Positions 1 through 6,172 of a stretch of DNA of 7,960 nucleotides are shown here, one piece after another (position 1 is the stretch's first letter; each line of letters opens with the position of its first letter). The notes below the pieces were generated by a model, which made no database searches, was not told the origin of the DNA, and was given only the letters and a program-made list of their open reading frames with translations. The position numbers and the translations under genes are program-made. This DNA is from Leucobacter sp. (GTDB taxonomy: Bacteria; Actinomycetota; Actinomycetes; Actinomycetales; Microbacteriaceae), in contig JAPSIU010000119.1 in the NCBI GenBank assembly GCA_031178565.1, positions 1 to 7,960 of the forward strand. The letters run 5' to 3'.

Positions 1-185
1 CCGCCTCGGCGATCACGGGGGCCGAGGAGCTGCGCTTCGACATGTCCGATCTCGCGCCGAGCGCGTTCGGAGGCACTCCGGGCCAGGGCTTCTGGCAGGA
101 GATGATCTCCTTCTATCAGAACCCGAGCGACGTCGACGGAGCCGCGCAGCGTCTCGAGGACGCCGCGGCGGCCGCCTACGAGTAA
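1..185 (+). CDS. Sugar ABC transporter substrate-binding protein, C-terminal fragment
   Basis: This is the last 60 residues of a protein that begins before the window; the reading frame starts at base 3 and ends at the TAA at 183-185. The visible sequence contains GFWQEMISFYQNPSDVDGAA near its middle and ends in an alanine-rich stretch (LEDAAAAAYE). That amphipathic helix with an Ala-rich end is typical of the C-terminus of family 1 extracellular solute-binding proteins of carbohydrate ABC transporters. The identification rests mainly on context: it is followed after 12 nt by MalF-type and MalG-type permeases, the standard order of such operons. In actinobacteria these proteins are normally lipoproteins on the outer face of the membrane, but the signal peptide lies outside the window. 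The ligand cannot be read from this fragment; the downstream GH65 phosphorylase suggests an alpha-glucoside. Confidence 0.75.
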   Translation, partial: ASAITGAEELRFDMSDLAPSAFGGTPGQGFWQEMISFYQNPSDVDGAAQRLEDAAAAAYE

Positions 186-197
186 CACGGGGCAGCC

Positions 198-1553
198 ATG
201 AGCCGCACGCTGACGGTTCCCGTGCAGGTCCGTGGCCGCGGACGCGATGTCCGCGGCCGCGGCGCTCTGCGGCGAGGACTGCTCATCGCCTCGTTCCTGG
301 GGCCGGGACTGCTCGTCCTGGGCGCTCTCGTCGTCTACCCGATCGTCTACACGGTCGTGCGCTCATTCTTCGACAAGAGCGGGAGCGCGTTCGTCGGGTG
401 GCAGAACTACGTCACCATGTTCACGAACGAGAGCACGTTCACCGCGATCCGGAACAACCTCATGTGGGTCGTGGTCGCGCCGATCACGGTCACGCTCATC
501 GGGCTGATCTTCGCGGTCCTGGTCGACAAGCTCGGCTGGAAGACGGCGTTCCGCCTGATCGTGTTCATGCCGATGGCGATCTCCATGCTCGCGGCGGGCG
601 TCATCTTCCGCGGCATGTTCCAGGAGAGCCCGCAGCTCGGCGTCGTGAACGCGGCGATCGTCAGCGCGCAGAGCCTCTTCAGCGACCAGTCGAGCTATCC
701 TGGAGCCAAGCCGCGCGAGGGCTTCGGAATCGCGGCGGAGGGCGGCATCATCGCGACGAGCGACGAGATCGCGGCCGGCGAGATCCAGAACTTCCCCCTC
801 ACCGGGATCCGGCAGAGCGGCCTGCCCGAGGACCTCGCCGGTTCCCGCGAGGCTGCCGAGCCCTCCGGCACCGAGATCTCCGGCACGGTCTTCCTCGACG
901 TCATCCGCGGAGGCGGAGGGGAGAACGGGAAGATCGAGGCCGGGAAGAAGGGGCTCGAGGGCGTGCGAGTCGACGCGGTCGCATCCGACGGCTCGATCCG
1001 CGGCTACGCCACGACCGGTGCGGGCGGCACCTACACGATCGAGGGACTCGAGGCGGGGGAGAGCTACCGGATCGCGCTTCCAGCGGCCAATTTCGACGCC
1101 GGGGCGCAGGGGGTCTCCTGGCTCAGCTCCTCGTTCATCAACATCGTGGTGATCCTCTCCTACGTCTGGATCTGGGCGGGCTTCGCGATGGTGATGATCG
1201 CATCGGGCCTGTCGGCGATCGACAGATCGCTGCAGGAGGCGGCGCGCACCGACGGCGCGAGCGAGTGGCAGGTCTTCACCCGGATCACGGCACCGCTGCT
1301 CGCACCCGTGCTGGTCGTGGTGCTCGTCACGCTCATCATCAACGTGCTGAAGATCTTCGACCTGGTCTACGTGATCCCGCCCGGAGCCTCGAAGCCGGCG
1401 GCGAACGTGATCGCGGTCGAGATGTGGACCGTGTCCTTCGGCGGCGGCGCCAACCAGGGGCTCGGGTCGGCGCTCGCGATCCTGCTGCTCCTCCTCGTGC
1501 TGCCCTCGATGATCATCAACGTTCGCCGCTTCAAGGAGGAGAGAAGCCGATGA
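198..1553 (+). CDS. MalF-type sugar ABC permease with an extracytoplasmic SdrD-B/Cna-B-like insert
   Basis: Inner-membrane permease subunit of a carbohydrate importer (451 residues; MalF-like actinobacterial permeases are usually about 300). Six hydrophobic segments are visible at roughly residues 28-55, 86-110, 117-138, 312-338, 368-393 and 423-441. The cytoplasmic ATPase-coupling EAA loop is intact (EAARTDGASEWQVF, 347-360). The extra length is a 170-residue stretch between the third and fourth segments (about 142-311). With the Arg-rich N-terminus inside, this stretch faces outward. Its second half (about 226-298) resembles an SdrD-B/Cna-B-like beta-sandwich: ISGTVFLD, a Gly-rich turn, GLEGVRVDAV, then GTYTIEGLEAGESYRIALP. 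E. coli MalF also has a large outward loop between its TM3 and TM4 that touches the binding protein, but with a different fold. The start at 198 lies 12 nt after the binding-protein stop with only a weak purine stretch (GGGG, 190-193) upstream. Base composition of the insert matches its surroundings, so it looks like a settled part of the protein rather than a recent acquisition. Confidence 0.9.
   Translation: MSRTLTVPVQVRGRGRDVRGRGALRRGLLIASFLGPGLLVLGALVVYPIVYTVVRSFFDKSGSAFVGWQNYVTMFTNESTFTAIRNNLMWVVVAPITVTLIGLIFAVLVDKLGWKTAFRLIVFMPMAISMLAAGVIFRGMFQESPQLGVVNAAIVSAQSLFSDQSSYPGAKPREGFGIAAEGGIIATSDEIAAGEIQNFPLTGIRQSGLPEDLAGSREAAEPSGTEISGTVFLDVIRGGGGENGKIEAGKKGLEGVRVDAVASDGSIRGYATTGAGGTYTIEGLEAGESYRIALPAANFDAGAQGVSWLSSSFINIVVILSYVWIWAGFAMVMIASGLSAIDRSLQEAARTDGASEWQVFTRITAPLLAPVLVVVLVTLIINVLKIFDLVYVIPPGASKPAANVIAVEMWTVSFGGGANQGLGSALAILLLLLVLPSMIINVRRFKEERSR
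873..1091 (+). other. SdrD-B/Cna-B-like domain inside the MalF-type permease
   Basis: Residues about 226-298 of the first permease form a compact, strand-rich unit flanked by a flexible Pro/Ser/Glu-rich linker on the N-terminal side (about 160-225). The pattern is a GTVFLD first strand, a Gly-rich loop, GLEGVRVDAV, a short turn, an ATTGAGGTYTIEGL hairpin and a YRIALP strand. This matches the layout of Cna-B, SdrD-B and carboxypeptidase-regulatory-like domains, which usually occur as stalks of surface adhesins. Here it would sit outside the membrane between TM3 and TM4, near the docking site of the binding protein. I recall the same architecture in other actinobacterial sugar permeases, but cannot confirm it here. 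The fold is a pattern-based call; the role (docking or spacing of the binding lipoprotein, or glycan contact) is conjecture. Confidence 0.65.
1533..1540 (+). promoter_or_regulatory. Strong ribosome binding site for the second permease
   Basis: AAGGAGGA lies in the last codons of the first permease, 9 nt before the ATG at 1550. It is the strongest Shine-Dalgarno match in the operon and supports the start that overlaps the upstream stop by four bases (ATGA). Confidence 0.8.
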
Positions 1554-2425
1554 GCACCGCGACCCCGGTCAGGAAGGAGAGCGCCGGCCAGCGCATCGCG
1601 CGGGTGGCCGGCCGCGGCGTCGTCAACGTCGTCCTCCTCGTCATCGCCGTCTTCTGGCTCGTCCCGACGATCGGCCTCCTCATCACCTCGTTCCGAAGCG
1701 CCGGAGACAACGCCTCGAGCGGGTGGTGGACCGTGCTGACGAAGCCGGCGGAGCTCACGATCGAGAACTACGCCAACCTGCTCTCGAATCCGGCGATCAC
1801 GGGATCCTTCTGGAACACGATCGTGATCACGGTACCGACGACGCTGCTCGTGGTCGTCATCGGCGCACTCGCGGCGTACGCGTTCGCCTGGCTGCACTTC
1901 CCCGGACGGGACTGGCTGTTCCTCGCGGTCATCGTGCTGCTCGCGGTGCCGCTGCAGGTGGCGCTCATCCCGCTCGCGCGCCTCTTCGGCTCGCTCGGGA
2001 TCTTCGGGAGCGTGCTCGGGGTGATCCTCTTCCACACCGCGTTCGGGCTGCCGTTCGCGATCTTCCTGCTGCGGAACTTCTTCATCCAGGTTCCCGAGGA
2101 GATGCTGGAGGCGGCGCGCATCGACGGAGCGCGGGACTGGCGGATCTTCTTCCAGATCATGATGCCGCTCGCGCTGCCGGCGATCGCGTCGCTCGCGATC
2201 TTCCAGTTCCTGTGGACCTGGAACGACATGCTCGTCGCGCTGATCTTCACGAACAACGACTCGCAACCGCTGACCGTGGCGATCCAATCGCAGCTCCGTC
2301 AGTTCGGAGCGAACATCGATGTCCTCTCGGCGGGAGCGTTCCTCTCCATGCTGGTTCCGCTGGTAGTGTTCTTTGCGTTCCAGCGATACTTCGTGCAGGC
2401 ACTGCTGGCGGGGTCGCAAAAGTAG
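1550..2425 (+). CDS. MalG-type sugar ABC transporter permease
   Basis: Second membrane subunit of the importer, 291 residues, a normal length for MalG-type permeases. Hydrophobic segments are at about 22-46, 87-113, 122-144, 154-175, 207-235 and 260-285, giving six membrane passes. The coupling loop is well conserved: VPEEMLEAARIDGARDWRIF, residues 181-200, followed by MMPLALPA. The C-terminal FAFQRYFVQALLAGSQK matches the usual ending of this family, where the Gly-containing tail reaches the ATPase interface. It should pair with the upstream permease to form the translocation pore. The ATG overlaps the upstream TGA, suggesting translational coupling. The frame happens to stay open back to base 398, but the upstream extension is a low-complexity Arg-rich shadow of the first permease, so 1550 is the start. 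Substrate specificity cannot be deduced from this subunit. Confidence 0.95.
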   Translation: MSTATPVRKESAGQRIARVAGRGVVNVVLLVIAVFWLVPTIGLLITSFRSAGDNASSGWWTVLTKPAELTIENYANLLSNPAITGSFWNTIVITVPTTLLVVVIGALAAYAFAWLHFPGRDWLFLAVIVLLAVPLQVALIPLARLFGSLGIFGSVLGVILFHTAFGLPFAIFLLRNFFIQVPEEMLEAARIDGARDWRIFFQIMMPLALPAIASLAIFQFLWTWNDMLVALIFTNNDSQPLTVAIQSQLRQFGANIDVLSAGAFLSMLVPLVVFFAFQRYFVQALLAGSQK

Positions 2426-2430
2426 CTTCC

Positions 2431-2436
2431 GGAGGG
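2431..2436 (+). promoter_or_regulatory. Ribosome binding site that fixes the TTG start of the mutase gene
   Basis: GGAGGG lies just after the permease stop (2423-2425) and 8 nt before TTG at 2445. No ATG or GTG in frame is suitably spaced, so this site is the main reason to place the start at 2445 rather than at the ATG at 2373 inside the permease gene. Confidence 0.75.
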
Positions 2437-2444
2437 CATCCCGT

Positions 2445-3149
2445 TTGATCGACCGTTACGACGCCTATCTATTCGACCTCGACGGAGTCGTCACCCCCAC
2501 CGTGATGCTCCACAGGAGAGCCTGGCAGGAGACGTTCGACCAGCTGTTCGCCGCGCTGGGGGAGGCCCCGTACCGCGAGGCCGACTATTTCGAGTCCCTC
2601 GACGGGAGACCCCGCTTCGAGGGCGTGGCGGCTCTGCTCGCGGCGCGCGGCGTCTCCCTGCCCGAAGGCGGCGAGGGCGACGACGGCTTCGGTTCGGTGC
2701 GAGGGATCGGCAACCGCAAGAACCGGGTCTTCACCGATGTGCTCGAGCGCGACGGGATCGCCCCCTACCCGGGGACCGTGCGTCTGCTCGACCGCCTGAA
2801 GGCTCTGGCGAAGCCGCTCGCGATCGTCTCGAGCTCGCGCAACGCGGAGCCGGTGCTGCGCGCGGCCGGGCTGCGAGATCGCTTCGAGGCGGTGGTCGAC
2901 GGCGTCTTCGCCGAGACGGAGGGACTGCCGGGCAAACCGGCCCCGGATACGTTCCTCCGCGCCGCGGAGCTGCTCGGCGCGCGACCCGATCGCACGGCGG
3001 TGTTCGAGGACGCGGGATCCGGGATCGCCGCCGCGCGCGCCGGCGGGTTCGGGCTGGTGGTCGGGGTGGATCGCGGCGCGGGTGCGGCGGCGCTGACGGA
3101 GGCCGGCGCTGACGTGGTGGTACGAGACCTCGAGGAGCTGATGAGATGA
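2445..3149 (+). CDS. pgmB: Beta-phosphoglucomutase (HAD superfamily)
   Basis: Converts beta-D-glucose 1-phosphate to glucose 6-phosphate in the cytoplasm, feeding the GH65 phosphorylase product into glycolysis. Numbering from the TTG as Met1 (234 residues), all HAD motifs are visible: FDLDGVV with nucleophile Asp11 and acid/base Asp13; the motif II serines in AIVSSSRNAE (129-131); Lys164 in GKPAPDTF; and Glu188-Asp189 in VFEDAGSGI, which bind magnesium. The helical cap has SLDGRPRFEGV (about 51-61) and GIGNRKNRVF (about 87-96), features of the beta-phosphoglucomutase clade associated with GH65 genes. An alternative start at 2373 would overlap the permease by 53 nt and add Arg/Ser-rich residues foreign to the family. 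The gene ends in an ATGA overlap with GH65. The mycobacterial pair Rv3400/Rv3401 is a known parallel. A general sugar phosphatase is the less likely alternative. Confidence 0.9.
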   Translation: MIDRYDAYLFDLDGVVTPTVMLHRRAWQETFDQLFAALGEAPYREADYFESLDGRPRFEGVAALLAARGVSLPEGGEGDDGFGSVRGIGNRKNRVFTDVLERDGIAPYPGTVRLLDRLKALAKPLAIVSSSRNAEPVLRAAGLRDRFEAVVDGVFAETEGLPGKPAPDTFLRAAELLGARPDRTAVFEDAGSGIAAARAGGFGLVVGVDRGAGAAALTEAGADVVVRDLEELMR

Positions 3150-5797
3150 CGGACGAGCACGTCGAGTCCCCCGTGAACGACCCGCGCCGCGACTTCGGCG
3201 ACGACCCCTGGCGCCTCGTGGTCCGCGGGATCGATCCCGAGCTCGCGGGCCAGGACGAGACCCTGTTCTCGCTGGGCAACGGCTACCTGGGAATGCGCGG
3301 CAATCACGAGGAGGGCCTGCCGCTCGGCAGCCACGGCACGTTCGTGAACGGACTGCACGAGACCTGGCGGATCCAGCACGCGGAGAACGCCTACGGCTTC
3401 GCCGAGCACGGCCAGACGATCGTGAACGCGCCCGACGCCAAGACGATCCGCATCTACGTGGACGACGAGCGCCTGAATCTCGAATCCTCCGACATCCTCG
3501 ACGTGCGGCGGGTGCTCGACATGCGGAACGGGACGCTCACCCGGACGCTCCTGTGGATGACTCCGACGGGCAAGCGCGTGCGCGTGGAGACGCGGCGGAT
3601 GGTGTCGTTCGTCTCGCGCCACATGGCGACACTCGAGATGCGGATCACGGTGCTCGACGCCGACGCGGACCTCACCGTGAGCAGCCTGCTCGTGAACCGT
3701 CAGGATCTCGGCAGCGTGCGCGCGGAGTCGGCCGGGGAGGGGCTCGCCGATCCGCGCAAGAGCGAGCAGCTGACCGAGCGGATCCTCGATCCCGGACCGG
3801 CCGTCCACGAGGGAGGGCGGAGCGTCGTCAGCTTCCGCGTCCACGACTCGGGGATGACGCTCGGAGTCGGGGTCGACCACGAGTTCCACGTCGGCGAGGA
3901 GGGCGTGCCCGTCGTCTTCGACGGTGTCACGGGCATCGGCACCGACAGCGGAGGGGGAGCGACGGTCAGCGCCGGAGGACTGTTCGAGACTCGCCCGGGC
4001 AGTGCCGGCGGCTCCTACCCGGGGGCCTGGCACACCCGCGTCGAGACGTCCCCGGACCGGACGCGCCACATGTTCCAGGGCATCGCGAGGCAGGGTCGCA
4101 CCGTGAGGCTCGTGAAGACCGTCGCGTACCACTCGTCCGCGACCGCCGGCCTGCCCGAGCTGATCGACCGCTGCGTGCACACGCTCGAGAAGATCGCCTC
4201 CGAGCCGAGCGAGGAGCGGTGGGAGCGGCAGCGCCGCTTCCTCGACGGCTTCTGGGACCGCAGCGACGTGCAGGCGGACGCGGAGCCCGGGGTGCAGCAG
4301 GCGATCCGCTGGAACCTGTTCCAGCTCGCGCAGGCCACCGCCCGGGCCGACGGCCGAGGCGTCCCGGCGAAGGGGCTCACGGGGTCCGGGTACAGCGGGC
4401 ACTACTTCTGGGACTCCGACATCTACGTGATGCCGTTCCTCACCTACACGACGCCGTTCTGGGCGCGGAACGTGCTGCGGTCGCGCCACCGCATGCTGCC
4501 GCAGGCGCGGACGCGCGCGGTGATGCTGAACGAGGAGGGGGCGCTGTTCCCGTGGCGCACCATCAACGGCGAGGAGGCGAGCGCCTACTACGCCGCGGGA
4601 ACGGCGGCGTACCACATCAACGCCGACATCACGTACGCGCTGGCCCGCTACGTGGCGGCCACGGGCGACCTCCAGTTCATGCTCTCCGGCGCCTGCGACA
4701 TCCCCATCGAGACGGCGAGGCTGTGGGCGAGCCTCGGCTTCTGGCGGACCGAGCGGGACGGAACCGAGGCCTTCCACGTCCACGGGGTCACGGGCCCGGA
4801 CGAGTACACCACCGTCGTCAACGACAATCTCTTCACCAATGTCATGGCCCGGTTCAACCTGCGCTTCGCGGTGGAGATCGTGCGCAGGCTCGCCGACGAG
4901 GCGCCCCACGCCTACGCCGAGATGCTCGAGCGGCTGGGCCTCGACCCCTCCGAGGTGGACGCGTGGCAGCGCGCCGCCGAGGGGATGCACGTGCCGTACT
5001 CGGATGCGATGGGGATCCACCCGCAGGACTCGCACTTCCTCGATCGCGAGGTGTGGGACCTGGCCGCCACCCCGCCGGAGCAGAAGCCGCTGCTGCTGCA
5101 CTTCCATCCGCTCGTGATCTACCGCTTCCAGGTGCTCAAGCAGGCCGACGTGGTGCTCGCCCTGCTGCTCGCGAGCGACGAGTTCACGCGCGAGGAGAAG
5201 CGTCTCGACTTCGAGTACTACGACGCCCTCACGACGGGGGACTCGACGCTCTCAGCGGTCGTGCAGTCGATCATCGCCGCGGAGGTGGGCTATCGCGAGC
5301 TCGCGTACCGCTACTTCGACCACGCGCTGCGCGTCGACCTCGACAACCTGCACCTGAACTCGGCCGACGGCGTGCACATCGCATCGGCCGGCGGGGTGTG
5401 GATGACCCTCGTGCAGGGCTTCGCCGGTATGCGCGACGCGCGACGGCGCCTCAGCTTCGATCCGCGGCTGCCCGCGCACTGGGGCGGGCTCCGGTTCAAG
5501 CTCGAGTGGCGCGACAGCCGGATCGCCGTCTCCCTCGAGCAGCGGAGGATCGGCTTCGAGATCGTCGAGGGCGACTCCCCGGTCACGGTGAGGGTCCGCG
5601 GCGAGGATGTGGAGATCCGCCCGGGCGAGCCGCGAGAGGTGGAGCTCGAGGATCAGGGCCCCGATCTCGGAACGTTCCGCGGTCTCTCCGCGGGGATCCT
5701 CCCGCGTGAGGGGGACTCGGGGATCCTGCCCGACCTGCTCCTGCCCGAGGTCCCCGTCGTCACCACATCCATCCCGACGCGGCCCGTGGAATGGTGA
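3146..5797 (+). CDS. GH65 inverting alpha-glucoside phosphorylase (substrate not resolved)
   Basis: Cytoplasmic enzyme of glycoside hydrolase family 65. It attacks an alpha-linked glucose disaccharide with phosphate, giving beta-glucose 1-phosphate and a free sugar. The 883 residues contain an N-terminal beta-sandwich (about 20-330, opening with DETLFSLGNGYLGMRGNHEE at 37-56), a helical linker, an (alpha/alpha)6 barrel (about 380-760) and a small C-terminal beta domain. Barrel landmarks are GYSGHYFWDSDIYVMPF (415-431), the general acid Glu553 in HGVTGPDEYTTVVNDN, and LKQADVV (664-670) plus DSTLSAVVQSII (699-710), where characterised phosphorylases bind sugar and phosphate. The adjacent beta-phosphoglucomutase strongly favours phosphorylase over hydrolase. 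The local motif HPQDSHFLDREVWDL (625-639) resembles the actinobacterial/mycobacterial branch rather than the classical kojibiose or trehalose phosphorylases, so maltose, trehalose, kojibiose and nigerose all remain possible. The protein is about 100 residues longer than many members, with a Pro-rich tail (about 836-883). Confidence 0.92.
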   Translation: MTDEHVESPVNDPRRDFGDDPWRLVVRGIDPELAGQDETLFSLGNGYLGMRGNHEEGLPLGSHGTFVNGLHETWRIQHAENAYGFAEHGQTIVNAPDAKTIRIYVDDERLNLESSDILDVRRVLDMRNGTLTRTLLWMTPTGKRVRVETRRMVSFVSRHMATLEMRITVLDADADLTVSSLLVNRQDLGSVRAESAGEGLADPRKSEQLTERILDPGPAVHEGGRSVVSFRVHDSGMTLGVGVDHEFHVGEEGVPVVFDGVTGIGTDSGGGATVSAGGLFETRPGSAGGSYPGAWHTRVETSPDRTRHMFQGIARQGRTVRLVKTVAYHSSATAGLPELIDRCVHTLEKIASEPSEERWERQRRFLDGFWDRSDVQADAEPGVQQAIRWNLFQLAQATARADGRGVPAKGLTGSGYSGHYFWDSDIYVMPFLTYTTPFWARNVLRSRHRMLPQARTRAVMLNEEGALFPWRTINGEEASAYYAAGTAAYHINADITYALARYVAATGDLQFMLSGACDIPIETARLWASLGFWRTERDGTEAFHVHGVTGPDEYTTVVNDNLFTNVMARFNLRFAVEIVRRLADEAPHAYAEMLERLGLDPSEVDAWQRAAEGMHVPYSDAMGIHPQDSHFLDREVWDLAATPPEQKPLLLHFHPLVIYRFQVLKQADVVLALLLASDEFTREEKRLDFEYYDALTTGDSTLSAVVQSIIAAEVGYRELAYRYFDHALRVDLDNLHLNSADGVHIASAGGVWMTLVQGFAGMRDARRRLSFDPRLPAHWGGLRFKLEWRDSRIAVSLEQRRIGFEIVEGDSPVTVRVRGEDVEIRPGEPREVELEDQGPDLGTFRGLSAGILPREGDSGILPDLLLPEVPVVTTSIPTRPVEW

Positions 5798-5825
5798 GCG
5801 GGACGGTGCGAGTAGGATGGATGTG
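5764..5825. repeat. Perfect 11-bp inverted repeat across the GH65/fdxA junction
   Basis: The left arm CACATCCATCC (5764-5774) lies in the last GH65 codons. The right arm GGATGGATGTG (5815-5825) lies in the gap before fdxA, with 40 nt between arms. The RNA could form an 11-bp stem enclosing the GH65 stop codon. No U-run follows the right arm (TTCGAGTG), so it is not a classical intrinsic terminator. It could be an unusual terminator, an mRNA-stabilising 3' stem, a protein site near the promoter of fdxA, or chance. Confidence 0.6.
5813..5818 (+). promoter_or_regulatory. Possible -10 box for fdxA
   Basis: TAGGAT fits the TAnnnT pattern of actinobacterial -10 elements and would start transcription around 5824-5826, about 22 nt before the GTG of fdxA. 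No convincing -35 box is seen 16-19 nt upstream. The box overlaps the right arm of the inverted repeat by four bases. Confidence 0.35.
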
Positions 5826-5833
5826 TTCGAGTG

Positions 5834-5838
5834 AAAGG
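5834..5838 (+). promoter_or_regulatory. Ribosome binding site for fdxA
   Basis: AAAGG, within GTGAAAGGCGGG, lies 8 nt before the GTG at 5847 and supports that start. The next possible start, an in-frame GTG at 5856, would remove conserved N-terminal residues of the family. Confidence 0.6.
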
Positions 5839-5846
5839 CGGGCAAA

Positions 5847-6167
5847 GTGACGTATGTGATCGCTCTTCCGTGCGTCGACGTGAAGGATCGCGCGTGCGTC
5901 GACGAGTGCCCCGTCGACTGCATCTACGAGGGCGAACGGTCGCTGTACATCCACCCCGACGAGTGCGTCGACTGCGGCGCGTGCGAGCCGGTGTGCCCCG
6001 TCGAAGCGATCTACTACGAGGACGACCTGCCGAGCGAGTGGTCCGACTACTACAAGGCGAACGTCGAGTTCTTCGATGAGATCGGATCGCCCGGCGGTGC
6101 GGCCAAGGTCGGCGTCTACGACTTCGACCACCCCATCATCGCGGCGCTTCCGCCGCAGGGCGAGTAG
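5847..6167 (+). CDS. fdxA: Seven-iron ferredoxin FdxA, [3Fe-4S][4Fe-4S] type
   Basis: Small acidic cytoplasmic electron carrier of 106 residues. By alignment from memory with Azotobacter ferredoxin I, Cys9, Cys17 and Cys50 would bind the [3Fe-4S] cluster, and Cys21, Cys40, Cys43 and Cys46 the [4Fe-4S] cluster. Cys25 corresponds to the free cysteine near the second cluster. The spacing CVDVKDRAC at 9-17 lacks the extra middle cysteine that would complete a second four-iron site, so a 3Fe cluster is expected. The C-terminal SPGGAAKVGVYDFDHP and terminal LPPQGE are characteristic of the mycobacterial/actinobacterial FdxA/FdxC group. It starts with GTG, confirmed by TYVIALPC, the standard N-terminus of the family. 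dapC begins 5 nt after its stop, so the two are almost certainly cotranscribed. The redox partner is not indicated by the neighbours. Confidence 0.95.
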   Translation: MTYVIALPCVDVKDRACVDECPVDCIYEGERSLYIHPDECVDCGACEPVCPVEAIYYEDDLPSEWSDYYKANVEFFDEIGSPGGAAKVGVYDFDHPIIAALPPQGE

Positions 6168-6172
6168 CCGCG

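Noticed and set aside
873..1091. Recent insertion of foreign DNA into the permease gene
   Set aside because: GC content and codon style match the surrounding gene, no flanking direct repeats were seen, and the frame is intact.
398..1549. Upstream open extension of the second permease frame through the first permease gene
   Set aside because: The extra residues are Arg/His/Gly-rich low complexity, while the overlapping frame encodes a clear MalF-type permease; ATG 1550 with AAGGAGGA is the obvious start.
1367..2419. Minus-strand open frame of 350 residues opposite the second permease
   Set aside because: Composed mostly of charged repeats such as E/R/D runs that mirror the permease's codon usage; no start context and no family resemblance.
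2765..5107. Very long open frame on the minus strand opposite the mutase and GH65 genes (about 780 residues)
   Set aside because: It is exactly opposite two well-supported genes, its translation is Arg/Val/His/Pro-rich with no recognisable motif, and long antisense frames are expected in GC-rich coding DNA.
3553..5709. Long plus-strand open frame inside GH65 in another frame
   Set aside because: Arg/Gly/Ala-rich translation without motifs; the overlapping frame has full GH65 signatures.
5692..5728. Direct repeat of GGGGATCCT in the GH65 tail
   Set aside because: Only 9 bases and explained by two similar Gly-Ile-Leu-Pro codon runs; not evidence of a DNA element on its own.
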